From Pseudomonas agarici (GTDB lineage Bacteria > Pseudomonadota > Gammaproteobacteria > Pseudomonadales > Pseudomonadaceae): a DNA stretch of 64,000 nucleotides. A program made the translations under genes and the position numbers. Below, in pieces: positions 38,001 through 49,056 of the stretch (positions within the stretch are counted from its first letter, which is position 1; each line of letters starts with the position of its first letter). The notes beneath the pieces are model-generated. The model made no database searches. It was not told the DNA's origin and worked only from the letters and a program-made list of their open reading frames with translations. Where the stretch lies: the NCBI RefSeq assembly GCF_900109755.1, contig NZ_FOAR01000013.1, positions 1-64,000 on the forward strand, given 5' to 3'.

Positions 38001-41000
38001 GCATGGCGATTTCACCGTGGGATACCACCACGCCCTTGGGTTTGCCGGTGGAGCCGGAGGTATAAATCAGGTATGCCTGGTGCTGTGGCAAGCTGATAAA
38101 CGGCGGCTCGTCGGACGGATAAACCGCCAGCGCCGGACCGTCCTGCTCCAGGCACCATTGCCCGACACCCGCTGGCAACGGGCCAAGCGCGGCGAGCAAA
38201 GCACTGTTGCTCAGCAGCAAACCGATGCCGCTGTCCTCGATCATGTACTTGAGGCGCTCCAGCGGGTATTCCGGGTCCAGCGGCACATAGGCGCCACCGG
38301 CTTTGAGAATCGCCAGCAGGCCGACGACCATCTCCAGCGAACGCTCCAGCGCCAGACCGACCCGCACCTGCGGCCCCACGCCCTGTTCGCGCAGGCGCCA
38401 GGCCAGGCGATTGGCCTGGGCATTGAGTTCGGCATAGCTCAGGGTCTGGCCGGCAAAGGTCAGTGCCGGCGCCTGTGGCCGAGCCTCGGCCTGTTGGCTG
38501 AACAGGCACTGGACGCACTGGTCGAGCCGGTGCTCGCCGTCTTCGCCCGCCAGGCTGGCGAACAGCGCCTGTTGCTCGTCGGCCTGCAACAGCGACAACT
38601 CGCTCAGGCGCTGTTGCGGATCGCTGATCAGTGCTTCAAGCAGGTTGCGCCAGTGCGCGGCCATGCGCGCGATGCGCGGTTCATCGAACAGGTCGGTGCT
38701 GTAGGTCAGGCAGCAACCCAGGCGATGATCAAGGTCGGTGACTTCCAGGTTGAGGTCGAACTTGGTCGCCCGGGCATCGTTGACCAGGTAGTCGACTTTC
38801 ATCCCGCCGAGGCGGCGGCTTTGCTGGAACTCCCAGCGCTGGACATTGCACATCACCTGAAACAACGGATTATAGGCCGCGCTACGCGGCGGTTGCAGGG
38901 CCTCCACCAGATGATCGAACGGCAGGTCCTGATGGGACTGGCCTTCGATCACGGTGTGGCGTACCTGGTCGAGCAGCTCAGCAACGCGCATCTGCCCGTC
39001 GAGCTGACAGCGCACCACCTGGGTATTGAGGAAGGCACCGATCAGGCCTTCGCTTTCCGGGCGAATCCGGTTGGCCACCGGTGCGCCGATACGCAGGTCG
39101 GTCTGGCCACTGTAACGATAGAGCAGCACGGACAGCGCAGCCATCACGGTCATGAACAGGGTCAGGCCCTGTTGTGCGTTGAAGGCGTGCAACCGCGCAG
39201 CCAGCTCGTCACTGAGGTCGAAGCGGTACAACTCGCCGCGATGGCTTTGTACGGCGGGCCGTGGCCGGTCACCCGGTAGTTCGAGCAACGGATGTTCGTT
39301 GCCCAGTTGTGAACTCCAGTACGCCAACTGGCGCTGGCGCTCGCCAGATTCCAGCCATTGACGCTGCCAGACGCTGTAGTCAAGGTACTGCACCGGCAAC
39401 GGCGGCAGTGGCGACTGGCGATCATCGATAAAGGCTTCGTAGAGCGCACTCAATTCACGGGCAAAGATATCCATCGCCCAACCTTCGGTGACGATGTGAT
39501 GCAGGGTCAGGACAAAATAGTGCTCCTGCGCTCCGGCCTTGACCAGGCAGGCCCGTAGCAACGGTCCGGTCTCCAGGTCGAAGGGCCGATGCGCCTCGCG
39601 GTCGGCCAGTTGTTGCACACGCTGCTCGCACGTCTGGCGATCAAGGTCCGAGAAGTCTTTCCAGGCCAGGCGGATGCCGGTTTCGGTCGTCACCCGCTGA
39701 TAGGCCACACCGTCAATGCTCGGGAAGCGGGTGCGTAGGGTTTCATGGCGCAGGATCAGGGCTTGCAGCGCGGCCTCGAAACAGGCGACATCGAGCACGC
39801 CGGTCAAACGCGCCATGCCGCCGACGTTATAGGCCGGGCTGTCCGGCTCCAGTTGCCAGAGGAACCACATGCGCTGCTGGGAATAGGACAATGCCACCGG
39901 CTGGCTGCGGTCGACAGTGCCGATTGTCGATTGCAGGTTACGCTGGCCGGACGCCTGGATCAGACGGACTCGCTCGGCAAACGCACCCAGCTCCGGCGTC
40001 TCGAACAACACCCGCAACGGCAGGTCGACATCGCAGGCCTGGCGGGTCCGGGAAATGATCTGGGTCGCCAGCAGCGAATGGCCGCCAAGGGCAAAGAAGT
40101 CATCGCCCAGCCCGACGCGCGCCAGGCCCAGCACTTCGCACCAGATCGCGGCGATTTGCCGCTCCAGCGCCGTGCGCGGCTCGATAGGCTCGCGTACCTG
40201 CCACTGCGGCTCGGGCAGAGCCTGGCGGTCCAGCTTGCCGCTGGGGCTCAGCGGCATTTGGTCCAGGCGCATCAGTTGCGCCGGCACCATATACTCCGGT
40301 AGCTGCGCCGCCAGGGCGGTCTTGAGCCGGAGAGCCTGGAGTTCGGCGGTTTCAGTCGCCTCGGGGCTGGTGTAGTAGCCGATCAACTGGCCGCCGGCGG
40401 CGGTCTCGCGCACCAACACCACGGCCTGAGCAACGCCGTCCTGAGCCAACAGACGTGCTTGGATTTCCTCGGGTTCGATCCGCAAGCCGCGCAGCTTGAC
40501 CTGCTGATCCAAACGGCCAAGGTATTCCAGCACACCATCGGCGCCCCAGCGCACACGGTCGCCGGTACGATACAGGCGCTCGCCCGCCGTCCCCAGCGGG
40601 TCGGCGACAAAACGCTCGGCGGTCAGGGCGCTACGTCCCAGGTAGCCACGGGCCAGACCGTTGCCACCGATGCACAGCTCACCTGGCACCCCGCTGGGCA
40701 GCGGGTTCAGGTCGGCATCGAGCACCCGGCACAGCACGTTGCCCAAGGGCCGGCCAATCGGCGAACGCTCGCCGTCGGTCAATTGGCAGTGCCAGTGGGT
40801 GACGTTGATCGCGGTTTCGGTCGGGCCATAGCGGTTATGCAGCTGCACGTCCGGCAACTGCTCCAGCACCCGGTTGCGCAGCTCGGCGGGCAACGCTTCG
40901 CCACCGCTGAACAGCCGTCGCAGACTGGCGCACCGCGCCACCTGCGGTTCATTGATAAACAGTTGCAGCAGCGGCGGCACGAAGTGCAACGTGGTCACGC

Positions 41001-44000
41001 CGAACGCTTGCACCAATTGCGCAATGCGATAAGGATCGCGATGGTCGCCGGGGCCGGCGAGCAGTAACCGGCAGCCGGTGATCAGCGGCCAGAAACATTC
41101 CCAGACCGACACATCGAAACTCATCGGGGCCTTCTGCATCAGCACATCGCTGGCATCCAGGACGTAGGTCGCCTGCATCCATTGCAGCCGTTCGGCCAGA
41201 GCCGCATGGGTATTACCGACGCCCTTGGGCTGGCCGGTGGAGCCGGAGGTGTAGATCACATAGGCCAGGTTGTCGCCGTGCAGATGCAGGCCGGGTGCCT
41301 GGCTCGGCCAGTTGTCGAGCTTGAGCAGGTCCATCGCCACGGCACTGACGCTGGCTGTCACCGGCAGGTCGGCGAGCAGATGACTTTGGGTCAGCAGCAG
41401 TTCGGCGCCGCTGTCGGCGAGCATATAGGCCAGGCGTTCGCGCGGATAATCCGGATCGAGCGGCACATAGGCCCCTCCTGCCTTGATGATCGCCAGCAGG
41501 CCGATCAGCAACTGCGGTGAACGCTCCACGGCGATGGCCACCGGCACATCCGGACCGACACCCTTGTCCCGCAGGTAATGAGCCAAGCGGTTGGCCCGGG
41601 CATGCAGTTGGGCAAAGTCGAGGCTACCGCCCTCCCACACCAGCGCGACGCGCTCGGGGGTCAGCAGCGCTTGCCGGCTCAACAGCTCCGGTAACCACTG
41701 ACGGGCTTCGGCACAGGGTGCCACGCTCCATTGGCGTTGCTGGGCCTGTTCGCTGGCCGTCAATAACGACAGCTCACCGACAGCCTGCTGTGGCCGGTTC
41801 GTGACTTGTTGCAGCAGGCTGACGAAATGCTCGGCCAGGCGCGCAATGGTCGCCTCCTCGAACAACTCGTCGGCATAGTCGAAAGCCAGGCTCAGGCGGC
41901 CATGGCGATCTTCCTCGCTGTGCAGTTGCAGATCGAACTTGGCCTCGCGGCTGTGCCAGGGCAACTCCTCGGCCAGCAGTCCCGGCAAGCGGCGCAAGGC
42001 ATCAAGGTCACGCTGCTGGTGGTTGAACATGACCTGGAACAGCCCCTGCTCGCGGGCCTCGGGGAATGCTTCGAGCAGTTGTTCGAAGGGCAGGTCCTGG
42101 TTGGCCTGGGCCTCCAGGGTCGCCTGGCGGGTTTGCGCCAGCAGGTCGGCGAACGGCTGGCACGGGTCCAGCTCAACGCGCAGTACCAGGGTATTGATAA
42201 AGAAGCCGATCAGCCCCTGGGTTTCCAGGCGCGGGCGATTGGCACTGGGCACGCCGATACGAATGTCGCGCTGGCCGCTGTAGCGGTGCAGCAGACTCTG
42301 GAATGTCGCGAGCAACAGCATGAACGGCGTCGCCTCGTAGGCTCGGGCGGTCTGGCGCAGCGCCTCGCTGAGTGGGGCATCCAGGCGCAGGCTCAAGCGC
42401 GCCGCGCTACGGCGTTTGTATGCCGAACGCGGGTGGTCGGTGGCCAGGTTGAGCAGCGCTTGCCCGGCACCCAATTGCACTTGCCAGTACGCCAGTTGAC
42501 GCTGGCTTTCGCCCTCGGCCAGCCATTGACGCTGCCAACTGCCGTAGTCAGCATACTGCAGCGGCAACGGCGTCAGTTCGGCGACCTGGCCTTGGGACGC
42601 CGCCGCGTACAGCCGGGAAAACTCGTCGAGCAGAATATTCAGCGACCAGCCATCGGCAATGATGTGGTGCATCGTCACCAGCAATTGGTGCTCCTGATCA
42701 TCCAGGCGCATCAGGGTCACCCGCAACAGCGGCCCCTTTTCCAGGTCGAACGGGGTATGCGCTTCATTCTCGCGAATCTGCCGGGCGCGGGTTTCCCGCT
42801 GATCCGCCGGCAGATCGCCGAGGTCGATCAGCCGCAGTTCGAACGCGGCATCGGCGTCGACCCGTTGCAGGGCCTGGCCATCGCGCTCGTAGAAACGCGT
42901 GCGCAGGGATTCGTGGCGGTCGATCAACTGTTGGAAGCTGCGGCGAAGCGCCGCCTGGTCCAGTTCGCCGCGCAGGCGCAAGGCGCCGGGAATGGTATAG
43001 GCGCTGCTGTGAGGATCCAGTTGCCAGAGCAACCACGAGCGGTTCTGGGCCAGGGACTGCGGCAAATCCTCGTGGCGCGACAAGCGCGCAATAGCGCCCT
43101 GGGCCACCCCGCCGTCCTGTTGCTGGCATGCCACTTGGGCGGCGAATGCGGCGAGGGTCGGGGCCTCGAACAACAATCGCAGGCTCAATTCAATACCCAG
43201 TTCTTCACGCAACCGGGCCACCACCTGGGTCGCCAGGATCGAGTTGCCGCCGAGCAGGAAGAAATGGTCGTCGCCGCCGATCCGCTGCAGTTGCAGTTGT
43301 TCGCACCAGATCCGCCCGATTATTTCCTGCAGATCATCAGCCAGCGTATCGGTCGCCTCGCCTTGCGCAGCCGCTTGATCGGGGAACAACGCATAGCTGT
43401 CGAGGCCGCCGTCGGCCAGTTGGCTGCGGCAGGCCGAACGTTGCAATTTGCCGCTGGAGGTCTTTGGCAAGGCGCCCGGATTAAGCAGCACCACCACGCT
43501 GGGCGGCTCCTGGTAAGCCTCGGCCACGGCCTGACGGATAGCCTTGATCAATGCTTCAGGGGGCAAAATCTTCTGCACGCCGCGACTGATTTCCGCGGCG
43601 ATGCCGATGCCTTCCTGGCCATCGCGAGTGACGGCGAAAGCAGCGACGCGACCCTGGCGCACCACTTCCACTGCGCGCTCGACGGTCTGCTCGATGTCCT
43701 GGGGATAGAGGTTGTGCCCGCGCACGATCAACAGGTCTTTCAGGCGCCCGGTGATATACAGCTCACCGTCGCGCAGGAACCCCAGGTCGCCGGTGCGCAG
43801 CCACGTGTGGCCATCATGGTGGACAAAGGTCCGGGCCGACGCCTCGGGGTTGCGCCAGTAACCCTGGGCAATGCTCGGACCGGCGGCCCAGACTTCACCA
43901 ATGCTGTTGTCGCCGAGTACCTGTAAGGTGTTCGGCTCGACTACCCGCACCGCATGCCCCGGCTGGCCGGTGCCGCAACTCATGATTGGGCTACCCTCGC

Positions 44001-45090
44001 CCGGTTCCGCACGGTTCTGGGCCAAGGCCAGGTCATTCAGACGCAATGCCGCAATCCCCCGGCCACGCTGACCGCCAGCAACAAACAGGGTGGCTTCCGC
44101 CAGGCCATAGGAGGCGAAATAGCTCTGCTCGCTGAAACCGCACGGGGCGAACTTCTCGGCGAAACGTTCCAGGGTGTCGAGACGGATCGGTTCGGAACCG
44201 GAATACGCCACGCGCCAGCCGCTCAGGTCGAGCCGCGCCAGGGCAGTCTCGCTGATCCGCTCACTGCACAGCCGATAGGCGAAGTCCGGCCCGCCGCTGA
44301 TGGTCCCACCGTACTCACTGATCGCCTCCAGCCAGCGTAATGGCCGACTGAGAAAATAACCTGGAGACATCAGTACACAGGGCACGCCGCTGAAGATCGG
44401 TTGCAGCAGCCCGCCGATCAGGCCCATATCATGGTACAGCGGCAACCAGCTCACGATCACGTCGTCGGGATTGAGGTCGATGCCGAAACCGTGGCGGATC
44501 AGCAATTCGTTGGCCACCAGGTTGCCGTGGCTGATCTGCACGCCCTTGGGCAGCGCTGTAGAGCCGGAGGTGTATTGCAGGAAGGCGATGCCATCAGGCT
44601 GTATGTCGGCTGCCTCCCAGGCAGCGGCCAAATCACTGTCGAGGGTATCGACACAGAGCAGTTGTGGCGCATCGACAGCCGACAACTCGTCCATCTGCAA
44701 CAACGACTCGCGCAGATCGGCACGGCTCAACAGCAGGCGCGGTTGGGCATCGGCGATGATCGACAGCAGGCGCTCCCGGTGATGACGACGGCTCGACTCC
44801 GGCGGATAGGCCGGCACCGCGATCACTCCGGCGTACAGGCAGCCGAAGAACGCCGCGACATAGTCCGGGCCGCTGGGAAACAGCAGCACCGCGCGATCGC
44901 CCAGCCGGGCATTAGCCTGCAACGCCGCCGCGATGGTGCGTGCCCGCAGATCCAGGTCGCGGTAACTGAGGACTGCGCCCTGCTCCTTGTCTTCGGCGAG
45001 AAAACGCAACGCCACTCGCTCCGGAGTCTGCAGCGCACGGCGTTGAAGGGCCTGGGCCAGGGTATGGGGGAGTTCGAACGCGTCCATCAT
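32074..45090 (-). CDS. pvdL: PvdL, pyoverdine chromophore peptide synthetase (acyl-loading, Glu, D-Tyr, Dab)
   Basis: 4338 aa. Domain order by motif: fatty-acyl-AMP ligase ([14 protein letters not shown], residues 1 to about 560); carrier (GGNSILA, S about 616); condensation (HHIIADG, about 806); adenylation 1 ([10 protein letters not shown], about 1281); carrier (GGHSLLA, about 1670); condensation (HHIVTEG, about 1864); adenylation 2 ([10 protein letters not shown], about 2343); carrier (GGDSILS, about 2742); epimerisation (HHLVVDG, about 2919); condensation (HHILIDA, about 3394); adenylation 3 ([10 protein letters not shown], about 3881); carrier (GGHSLLA, about 4274). There is no thioesterase. 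This equals P. aeruginosa PvdL, which loads a fatty acid and adds Glu, D-Tyr and Dab. The adenylation 3 pocket reads D-I-W-E-L-T-A-D-D by eye, the known Dab code. Adenylation 1 reads about DVWHFGRIN and adenylation 2 about DAEGIGAVM. It follows pvdG by 72 bp in one operon. Confidence 0.95.
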   Translation of the reverse strand: MMDAFELPHTLAQALQRRALQTPERVALRFLAEDKEQGAVLSYRDLDLRARTIAAALQANARLGDRAVLLFPSGPDYVAAFFGCLYAGVIAVPAYPPESSRRHHRERLLSIIADAQPRLLLSRADLRESLLQMDELSAVDAPQLLCVDTLDSDLAAAWEAADIQPDGIAFLQYTSGSTALPKGVQISHGNLVANELLIRHGFGIDLNPDDVIVSWLPLYHDMGLIGGLLQPIFSGVPCVLMSPGYFLSRPLRWLEAISEYGGTISGGPDFAYRLCSERISETALARLDLSGWRVAYSGSEPIRLDTLERFAEKFAPCGFSEQSYFASYGLAEATLFVAGGQRGRGIAALRLNDLALAQNRAEPGEGSPIMSCGTGQPGHAVRVVEPNTLQVLGDNSIGEVWAAGPSIAQGYWRNPEASARTFVHHDGHTWLRTGDLGFLRDGELYITGRLKDLLIVRGHNLYPQDIEQTVERAVEVVRQGRVAAFAVTRDGQEGIGIAAEISRGVQKILPPEALIKAIRQAVAEAYQEPPSVVVLLNPGALPKTSSGKLQRSACRSQLADGGLDSYALFPDQAAAQGEATDTLADDLQEIIGRIWCEQLQLQRIGGDDHFFLLGGNSILATQVVARLREELGIELSLRLLFEAPTLAAFAAQVACQQQDGGVAQGAIARLSRHEDLPQSLAQNRSWLLWQLDPHSSAYTIPGALRLRGELDQAALRRSFQQLIDRHESLRTRFYERDGQALQRVDADAAFELRLIDLGDLPADQRETRARQIRENEAHTPFDLEKGPLLRVTLMRLDDQEHQLLVTMHHIIADGWSLNILLDEFSRLYAAASQGQVAELTPLPLQYADYGSWQRQWLAEGESQRQLAYWQVQLGAGQALLNLATDHPRSAYKRRSAARLSLRLDAPLSEALRQTARAYEATPFMLLLATFQSLLHRYSGQRDIRIGVPSANRPRLETQGLIGFFINTLVLRVELDPCQPFADLLAQTRQATLEAQANQDLPFEQLLEAFPEAREQGLFQVMFNHQQRDLDALRRLPGLLAEELPWHSREAKFDLQLHSEEDRHGRLSLAFDYADELFEEATIARLAEHFVSLLQQVTNRPQQAVGELSLLTASEQAQQRQWSVAPCAEARQWLPELLSRQALLTPERVALVWEGGSLDFAQLHARANRLAHYLRDKGVGPDVPVAIAVERSPQLLIGLLAIIKAGGAYVPLDPDYPRERLAYMLADSGAELLLTQSHLLADLPVTASVSAVAMDLLKLDNWPSQAPGLHLHGDNLAYVIYTSGSTGQPKGVGNTHAALAERLQWMQATYVLDASDVLMQKAPMSFDVSVWECFWPLITGCRLLLAGPGDHRDPYRIAQLVQAFGVTTLHFVPPLLQLFINEPQVARCASLRRLFSGGEALPAELRNRVLEQLPDVQLHNRYGPTETAINVTHWHCQLTDGERSPIGRPLGNVLCRVLDADLNPLPSGVPGELCIGGNGLARGYLGRSALTAERFVADPLGTAGERLYRTGDRVRWGADGVLEYLGRLDQQVKLRGLRIEPEEIQARLLAQDGVAQAVVLVRETAAGGQLIGYYTSPEATETAELQALRLKTALAAQLPEYMVPAQLMRLDQMPLSPSGKLDRQALPEPQWQVREPIEPRTALERQIAAIWCEVLGLARVGLGDDFFALGGHSLLATQIISRTRQACDVDLPLRVLFETPELGAFAERVRLIQASGQRNLQSTIGTVDRSQPVALSYSQQRMWFLWQLEPDSPAYNVGGMARLTGVLDVACFEAALQALILRHETLRTRFPSIDGVAYQRVTTETGIRLAWKDFSDLDRQTCEQRVQQLADREAHRPFDLETGPLLRACLVKAGAQEHYFVLTLHHIVTEGWAMDIFARELSALYEAFIDDRQSPLPPLPVQYLDYSVWQRQWLESGERQRQLAYWSSQLGNEHPLLELPGDRPRPAVQSHRGELYRFDLSDELAARLHAFNAQQGLTLFMTVMAALSVLLYRYSGQTDLRIGAPVANRIRPESEGLIGAFLNTQVVRCQLDGQMRVAELLDQVRHTVIEGQSHQDLPFDHLVEALQPPRSAAYNPLFQVMCNVQRWEFQQSRRLGGMKVDYLVNDARATKFDLNLEVTDLDHRLGCCLTYSTDLFDEPRIARMAAHWRNLLEALISDPQQRLSELSLLQADEQQALFASLAGEDGEHRLDQCVQCLFSQQAEARPQAPALTFAGQTLSYAELNAQANRLAWRLREQGVGPQVRVGLALERSLEMVVGLLAILKAGGAYVPLDPEYPLERLKYMIEDSGIGLLLSNSALLAALGPLPAGVGQWCLEQDGPALAVYPSDEPPFISLPQHQAYLIYTSGSTGKPKGVVVSHGEIAMHCQAVIRRFDMRPDDCELHFYSINFDAATERLLVPLLSGARVVLRAQGQWDAEAICQLIRQERVNILGFTPSYGSQLAQWLATQAQTLPVRMCITGGEALTGEHLQRIRAAFKPSLFFNAYGPTETVVMPLASLAPERLEEGAASVPIGRLIGARVAYILDANLALVPQGAPGELYVGGAGLAQGYHQRPGITAERFIADPFATAGARLYRTGDLVRQRADGRVEYLGRIDHQVKIRGFRIELGEIETRLLDHPAIREAVVLALDAPGGKQLAAYLVSDVATQEEEQQAPLRDALKAHLKSQLPDYMVPTHLILLERMPLTANGKLDWRALPAPDLQLNRQHYVAPSNALEQSLAGIWREVLSVAQVGRDDNFFELGGDSILSIQVVSRARQQGIHFSPRDLFRHQTVQSLAAVATRSERINAEQGLLSGVSSLTPIQHWFLDSEIAQRQHWNQALVLEPVSALEPHALDQALAALLEHHDALRQSFTGEAGSWRAEYRAPDETPLLQQVRVASLTHCTALFSETQRSLDLQQGPLLRALLVDGPQGEQRLLLAIHHLVVDGVSWRILLDDLQTAYRQSLAGQSLRLPAKTSALRDWADRLQAYAGSESLREELADWQAQLAGPRFELPCERPQGGRQQRHAETLSVRLDAARTRALLQQAPSAYRTQVNDLLLTALARVVCRWTGQPSALVQLEGHGRETLFDEIDLTRTVGWFTSAYPVRLTPLNIEAGAGQGDSIKAIKEQLRGVPHKGLGYGVLRYLAEPSLRAAMAALPVAPITFNYLGQFDQSFGDDALWHPLEESPGETHDAEAPLPNELSIDSQVYGGELVLRWTFSRERFASTTVAELADAYLGELSSLIEHCLGDAAGGLTPSDFPLARLTQPQLDALPVAASQIEDVYPLTPMQEGLLLHTLLEPGTGLYYMQDRYRINSELDPRRFAQAWQAVIARHEALRASFCWNVGEDMLQIIHKPGSTPIEYLDWSAEPEDRQEPRLQRLLQAEREAGFDLLREAPFHLRLIKVGAARYWFMMSNHHILIDAWCRSLLMHDFFEIYTALGEGRQAQLAASPRYRDYIGWLQRQDLVAARQWWQHNLQGFERTTPIPSDRPLLREHAGESGGMRVGDRYTRLDPRDGVRLRELAQQHQLTVNTFAQAAWALVLRRFSGDRDVVFGVTVAGRPVAMPQMQRTVGLFINSIPLRVTLPPDGAGCSVRNWLSGLLERNMELREYEYLPLVTIQENSELPKGQPLFDSLFVFENAPVQVAVLDRAQSLNASSDSGRTHTNFPLTVVCYPGDDLGLHLSYDRRYFEESSVERLLSEFKRLLLALLDGFHGDMAELPLLGADERDFLLEGCNRSSHEYPLEQSYVALFEARVAAHPQRIAATCLEQQYSYEQLNQVGNRLGHALVAAGVGFDQPVALLAERSLDLLGMMVGSFKAGAGYLPLDPGLPSQRLGRIIERSRTPLLVCTRACRDQAHALLDQFVAAERPQLLVWETVQEGSYPLSNPGLYSAPDNLAYVIYTSGSTGLPKGVMVEQRGMLNNQLSKVPYLALSEADVIAQTASQSFDISVWQFLAAPLFGGRVDIVPNAIAHDPQGLLAHVQRQRISVLESVPSLIQGLLAQERVSLDGLRWLLPTGEAMPPELAHQWLLRYPQIGLVNAYGPAECSDDVALFRVDLASTCASYLPIGTPTDNNRLYLLDGADELVPLGAVGELCVAGTGVGRGYVGDPLRTAQVFVPNPFGAAGERLYRSGDLARRRSDGVLEYIGRIDHQVKIRGYRIELGEIEARLHEQPEVREAAVGVQDGINGKHLVGYLVALDTAPNPRECLDRIKQRLRAQLPEYMVPLHWLWLERLPLNANGKLDRKVLPDLEIGQLHGQDYLAPRNELERTLAAIWAEVLKVERVGVLDNFFELGGHSLLATQIASRVQKTLQRNVPLRAMFECSTVEDLARYIDGLAANAINEEKVDRLSDLMAELEGL

Positions 45091-45162
45091 GGGATTCCTG
45101 CCTGGAGTCGGCTAGTCAATTGAATTCTGGGAAAGGGCTGTACGGGCGAACGCAGTACAGCT

Positions 45163-45921
45163 TCAGCTGGCGGCCTGGGCCCGTTGGCGAATCGCGCTAT
45201 TGCGCCAACGCGCCAGATGCTCGTCGGCATAACGGCACAAGAGGCGCAAGAGCGCGGCTTGCTGATCGATCAGGTAGAAATGGTGGCCCTCGAACATATC
45301 CAGGGAAAAACCACCAGTAGTCTCCTCCTGCCAGTCGAGCAATTCATCGACGCGCACGCTGTCCTGCTTGCCACCGAAGACATGGATCGGCAGCGCCAGG
45401 GGGTCGCGCACGCCATAGCGGAAACTGCCGCAGAGCAGGAAATCGGCGCGCAGGATCGGCAACGTCAGGCGCATCAGCTCCTGATCGGCCAGGGCCTCCT
45501 GCGTCGTGCCCTGGAGCTCGCGCAGGCGCGTTATCAATTGTTCGTCGGTCTTCGCCTCGGCGTATTCGCTGACATCGCGCCTGGCCGGCCCGGCCGTTGC
45601 CGATGTGAACAACGCCAAGGGTGCCGGCAACCCTCGCTCCCGCAGCGCATGCGCCAGTTCGAAAGCCAGCAGGCCGCCCAGGCTGTGGCCGAACAGCGCG
45701 TAGGGACGCTCAAGTTCGGCACCGATTTCATCGGCCAGTTGCTCGGCCAACCGCGCGATGTCGTTCTGCAACGGCTCATCCATGCGCTTGCCACGTCCCG
45801 GTAACTCCAGGGGACACACTTGCAACCACTCGGGCAGGTTGCGTCGCCAGCGGCTGTAGACCACGGCGCTGGCGCCGGAATAGGGAAGGCAGAACAGGCG
45901 AAGGTTCAAAGAGGTGCTCAT
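45163..45921 (-). CDS. pvdG: PvdG, type II thioesterase of pyoverdine synthesis
   Basis: 252-aa alpha/beta hydrolase: LPYSGASA near the N-terminus, nucleophile elbow FGHSLGG (S80), acid in GGKQDSVRVDE and catalytic His in FEGHHFYL. Type II thioesterases clear wrong or stalled acyl groups from NRPS carrier domains. First gene of the pvdG-pvdL operon, divergent from pvdS, with a PvdS-type promoter about 90 bp upstream. Confidence 0.93.
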   Translation of the reverse strand: MSTSLNLRLFCLPYSGASAVVYSRWRRNLPEWLQVCPLELPGRGKRMDEPLQNDIARLAEQLADEIGAELERPYALFGHSLGGLLAFELAHALRERGLPAPLALFTSATAGPARRDVSEYAEAKTDEQLITRLRELQGTTQEALADQELMRLTLPILRADFLLCGSFRYGVRDPLALPIHVFGGKQDSVRVDELLDWQEETTGGFSLDMFEGHHFYLIDQQAALLRLLCRYADEHLARWRNSAIRQRAQAAS

Positions 45922-46010
45922 GCCCAGCCACCGTTGCGATTAACCATTGCGCCCTCCTCACGGGTATCGATCCTGAACCGGGTCGCTTACCCGGCCTATC
46001 ACCCATGAGA

Positions 46011-46034
46011 ACGGATGGCACTGGCAAATAATTA
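46011..46034 (-). promoter_or_regulatory. PvdS-type promoter variant for pvdG-pvdL
   Basis: On the minus strand TAATT (46034-46030), 16 bases, CGT (46013-46011). One mismatch from TAAAT-N16-CGT, with the same variant and spacing as upstream of the left-edge NRPS. Confidence 0.55.
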
Positions 46035-46131
46035 GTCCGCCAGACTGGCGGAACAACGACCGCCGAAAGCCCGGAAGCGAGCGTCATATTTCGGTAACGC
46101 ACCGCAAAGCATTATTAATTCTACTTCGCAA

Positions 46132-46160
46132 TTGACAATCATTATCATTAATAATAATTT
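46132..46160 (+). promoter_or_regulatory. pvdS promoter overlapped by a Fur box
   Basis: TTGACA (46132-46137), a 17-bp spacer and TAATTT (46155-46160) form a sigma-70-like promoter 62 bp before the pvdS ATG. The spacer is AATCATTATCATTAATAA, a good fit to the AT-rich Fur box with its ATCATTATC core. Fur-Fe(II) bound here would block polymerase, which is how pvdS is known to be repressed in iron-rich cells. Confidence 0.75.
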
Positions 46161-46221
46161 GTCTCTCGATGTGTAACCAGCCGCTTACAGACCTCGACCT
46201 ATTCGCTACCAGGTGATTTCC

Positions 46222-46770
46222 ATGACGGAACAAGTATCCACAAGCAGGTGTGATTCACCATTGCTCCAGGCTTTTGTCGACAATCGTCTGATCCTGGTCA
46301 AGATCGCCGCGCGCATCACCGGCTGTCGTTCACGGGCCGAGGATGTGGTGCAGGATGCTTTTTTCCGATTGCAATCGGCACCGAGGATCACCTCCTCGTT
46401 CAAGGCCCAGCTCAGCTACCTGTTCCAGATCGTGCGTAACCTGGCGATCGATCACTATCGTAAGCAGGCGTTGGAACTGAAGTATTCGGGGCCGGAGGAG
46501 GAAGGGTTGAATGTGGTCGTCCACGGCGCTTCACCGGAAACCTCGCACATCAACTTCTCGACGCTTGAGCATATCGCCGATGCGCTGACCGAGCTGCCCC
46601 AGCGCACCCGCTATGCCTTCGAGATGTATCGCCTGCACGGCGTGCCGCAGAAGGACATCGCCAAGGAACTGGGCGTATCGCCGACCCTGGTGAACTTCAT
46701 GATCCGCGATGCACTGGTGCACTGCCGCAAGGTCTCGGGGACCCGCGGTGACAGCTTCGCCCGGCGCTAA
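46222..46770 (+). CDS. pvdS: PvdS, ECF sigma factor for iron starvation
   Basis: 182 aa. Region 2 is seen in LVKIAARITGCRSRAEDVVQDAFFRLQ and YLFQIVRNLAIDHYRKQAL, region 4 in LTELPQRTRYAFEMYRLHGVPQKDIAKELGVSPTLVNFMIRDAL; both fit P. aeruginosa PvdS almost throughout. It directs RNA polymerase to pyoverdine promoters and is normally held by the anti-sigma factor FpvR, which is not in this window. The ATG at 46222 is chosen because AGGTGA at 46211-46216 is its ribosome binding site; the in-frame GTG at 46213 lies inside that site. It converges with pvdY, 18 bp away. Confidence 0.96.
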   Translation: MTEQVSTSRCDSPLLQAFVDNRLILVKIAARITGCRSRAEDVVQDAFFRLQSAPRITSSFKAQLSYLFQIVRNLAIDHYRKQALELKYSGPEEEGLNVVVHGASPETSHINFSTLEHIADALTELPQRTRYAFEMYRLHGVPQKDIAKELGVSPTLVNFMIRDALVHCRKVSGTRGDSFARR

Positions 46771-46788
46771 GCCATTGCCTGTTTTTCA

Positions 46789-47802
46789 TCAGGCCAGCGA
46801 ACAGCGTTCAAAAAAACGTTCACGCCCCAGCATCATCAAAGCTGCGCGCTTGTGAGGAAAGTCGAACTCCTTCTCGCAGTGAAAACATTGGTTGTGCATA
46901 TGAGCGATCATCTTGGCGTTGTCGGCACGCGGCTCGGCCACCACGCGCTGGGTACGTGGATCATCGAGAAACAGATAATGCACCAGTGCCGACAACCAAC
47001 TGGCGACCTTGTGCGGACCGCGATGATTCTCCTCCCCCACCAGCATGTGAATACCCCGATCGTAGTCGGCAACCTCGTAGAACGGCGCGATCCGATCCTC
47101 CTTGGCCCAGTACGCCTCGAAATAAGCGAACGGTTGATCATCGAAACAGCCGATCAAGGTCAGGGTATGCGGGTCGGCCTCGAGCTTTTCGAGATACTCG
47201 CGATGTCGCTCGATACTCCCGCCTTCCTGCCAGAAATTGAGTACCCGTGGGTGGTTCTGCCAGCGATTGAAGCGCGCTACGTCGCGCTCGATCTCCACGG
47301 TGCGCAGGGATACCCAGGTACCGAGCCGGGCATCGAAACGGCGGTACACCTCGCCAAGGGGTTTTGGCTCGCGAAAGGGGTGGCGCCGACCAGCACTGAG
47401 GACCATCTGCTGCGGATAAGGAGCGCTGCGGGAGCGCCCCAGCCAAGGCTGCGGCAGTTGCCAGAACAGCGTTCGCTCACAGCGGTATTCGCCGCTGATC
47501 GACGTCGCCAGCAATAAGCCGGTGGACAAGGCTTCATAGGGTGATTGCGGCAATTGCCACAGCAGTTGCTGACAGTCCGGGTCGCTGGCGAATAACCAGT
47601 AGCAGGCTGCCCACAAGGCCTGGGGATCGGGCTGTCGCTCGTCCTGTTCAAGGGCAATCCGCAACGTTGCCTTGCGCCTCAGTACCAGCCGGATCAGCGG
47701 CTGTCCCTCCAGCGTCAGGCTCAATCGGCCAGCGGTTTCATCGGCACCCAGGTGAACGCCCGAAGGCAGCGGCAAGGTGGTCAGCTCTTGGAGATAGGAC
47801 AT
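46789..47802 (-). CDS. pvdY: Siderophore acetyltransferase, GNAT type (PvdY-like, probable N5-hydroxyornithine acetylase)
   Basis: 337 aa. The C-terminal half is a siderophore-type GNAT domain of the IucB/RhbD family: FNRWQNHPRVLNFWQEGGS, TLIGCFDDQPFAYFEAYWAKEDRI, YDRGIHMLVGEENHRG (acetyl-CoA loop), LDDPRTQRVVAEPRADN and FDFPHKRAALMML. The N-terminal half is a less conserved beta-rich region. In fluorescent pseudomonads PvdY-type enzymes acetylate N5-hydroxyornithine, giving pyoverdines with acetyl- in place of formyl-hydroxyornithine ligands. Its place next to pvdS and the perfect PvdS promoter 42 bp upstream support a pyoverdine role. No pvdF-type formylase is seen in this window, but the cluster continues outside it. 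Confidence 0.82.
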   Translation of the reverse strand: MSYLQELTTLPLPSGVHLGADETAGRLSLTLEGQPLIRLVLRRKATLRIALEQDERQPDPQALWAACYWLFASDPDCQQLLWQLPQSPYEALSTGLLLATSISGEYRCERTLFWQLPQPWLGRSRSAPYPQQMVLSAGRRHPFREPKPLGEVYRRFDARLGTWVSLRTVEIERDVARFNRWQNHPRVLNFWQEGGSIERHREYLEKLEADPHTLTLIGCFDDQPFAYFEAYWAKEDRIAPFYEVADYDRGIHMLVGEENHRGPHKVASWLSALVHYLFLDDPRTQRVVAEPRADNAKMIAHMHNQCFHCEKEFDFPHKRAALMMLGRERFFERCSLA

Positions 47803-47843
47803 GAATGGGGCTCACGATAATCATCGAGGATACAGGTAAAGAA

Positions 47844-47867
47844 ACGTGAGCGAGGAAGGCAAATTTA
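47844..47867 (-). promoter_or_regulatory. PvdS-type promoter for pvdY
   Basis: On the minus strand TAAAT (47867-47863), exactly 16 bases, CGT (47846-47844): a perfect match. It ends 42 bp before the pvdY start, in the gap between pvdY and the solute-binding protein gene. Confidence 0.7.
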
Positions 47868-47887
47868 AGCGCCAGACAACCACTTCA

Positions 47888-48724
47888 TCAGGGCTTGGCA
47901 GCGGTCGCATGGACGGCAGACATGACCTCGATGCGATAAGGCTGGAAGATCTTCATCAATTGGCCATTGTCACGCAGCCGCTGCAGCAATTGGCCGAACG
48001 CCTCGGCGCTGATCGGTGCCTTCGGCCGCAACAGGGCGTAGTGGTGATAGATCTGGTCAATGCGCTCGGAAATCAGCAACTCCTTGGCGACTCCCGGATT
48101 ACGACTCAGGTAGTCGAACAGGTAGGAACGGGTGACCAACGCGATATCCGCCCGGCCGCGCAGCACCATCAGCAGGTTGCTGTCATGGGAATAGGTCAGC
48201 GTAGCGTTGTAGGTCTCGGCGAGGTACTTGGGGTCGGCATTGAACTGCGCGAACTCGTAGTGATAGCCGCTGAAGAGCGCGAGGCGCTTGTCTTTCAAGT
48301 CGGTAAAATAATCCTGGTCACGATCCGGCTTATTCTGGGCAACAAATATCTCGGCATCTTCCAGGCCCATGTCGACATTGACGTGGGCAATCGCGTTCCA
48401 GCCCCACTCCGGATTCTCGAAGATGGCCATGTCGGTACGACCGTCTTCGAAATCGCGAAAACGTCGGGGCACCGAGGTCGGCACCAGGACAAAGCGGTAG
48501 TCGCTCTGTAAGGCATTCAAGGCTTCGATCAGTTGCGGCAGCACACCGGTATCGGCCCCCTGCTCGGGTCGAATGGTGTAGGGTGGAAAGTGGGCGGCGC
48601 CGATCCTGACTTCTTGAGCGGCCGACACGGACTGAACCGCCAGCATCCCCAGCACCAACCCTAGAATTCGCAATGCCGTCCGTACTGGCGAAAGGTTCAA
48701 GGCCACGCACCTCAGAAAATACAA
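47888..48724 (-). CDS. Periplasmic solute-binding protein, family 3 (amino-acid type)
   Basis: 278 aa. Signal peptide (ALRILGLVLGMLAVQSVSA, cleaved before AQEVRIG), then a type 3 solute-binding fold: IGAAHFPPYTI, GVLPQLIEALNAL, GRTDMAIFENPEWGW, LKDKRLALFSGYHY, VLRGRADIALVTRSYLFDYL. No permease or ATPase genes are adjacent, so it is either an orphan binding protein or a sensor-type partner. The ligand cannot be told. The PvdS promoter near 47860 points away from it toward pvdY. Confidence 0.75.
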   Translation of the reverse strand: MYFLRCVALNLSPVRTALRILGLVLGMLAVQSVSAAQEVRIGAAHFPPYTIRPEQGADTGVLPQLIEALNALQSDYRFVLVPTSVPRRFRDFEDGRTDMAIFENPEWGWNAIAHVNVDMGLEDAEIFVAQNKPDRDQDYFTDLKDKRLALFSGYHYEFAQFNADPKYLAETYNATLTYSHDSNLLMVLRGRADIALVTRSYLFDYLSRNPGVAKELLISERIDQIYHHYALLRPKAPISAEAFGQLLQRLRDNGQLMKIFQPYRIEVMSAVHATAAKP

Positions 48725-49056
48725 TCGATGTTATTAAACTAAGCGCTTTCGACCACTTAGACAACGCCGCACCGATTAAATAATGACTTGCACAACGCGC
48801 ACTTAGCTATCTGTGCGGGCCAGCATCAGGGCATCGTCAATCAGTTGCTTCGGCGTCGGACTGCCCCGGCGGGCAAAAACCTGGTGGCGCCCAGGATAAA
48901 GCCCCAGTCAGCGCACACCGGGTAACGAGTGCGCAGGGGCCGGAGCGATCAGGCCAAAAATCGGCAGATACGACGGCGACCGAATAAGCACCTAGGCGGA
49001 TGCTTCGGCTTTGGCTACGCTTGATCCCGACTAGGATGCTGTCTTCGGAGCTCGAT
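48725..49056. other. Intergenic stretch with a possible gene relic on the minus strand
   Basis: About 330 bp without an intact gene. On the minus strand 48907-48803 reads LGLYPGRHQVFARRGSPTPK and on to a natural-looking end LMLARTDS; an in-frame TGA lies just upstream after SLPGVR. It resembles the C-terminal tail of a lost gene, but I cannot name the family. The rest shows nothing. Confidence 0.3.

Noticed and set aside
39450..39510. HHIVTEG in the second PvdL condensation domain as a lost active site
   Set aside because: Both His are present and Glu replaces the structural Asp; PvdL-type enzymes appear to tolerate this, so it is not evidence of inactivity.
41806..43926. 706-codon plus-strand open frame inside pvdL
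   Set aside because: Antisense shadow of PvdL; no domain, and the sense strand is fully explained by NRPS modules.
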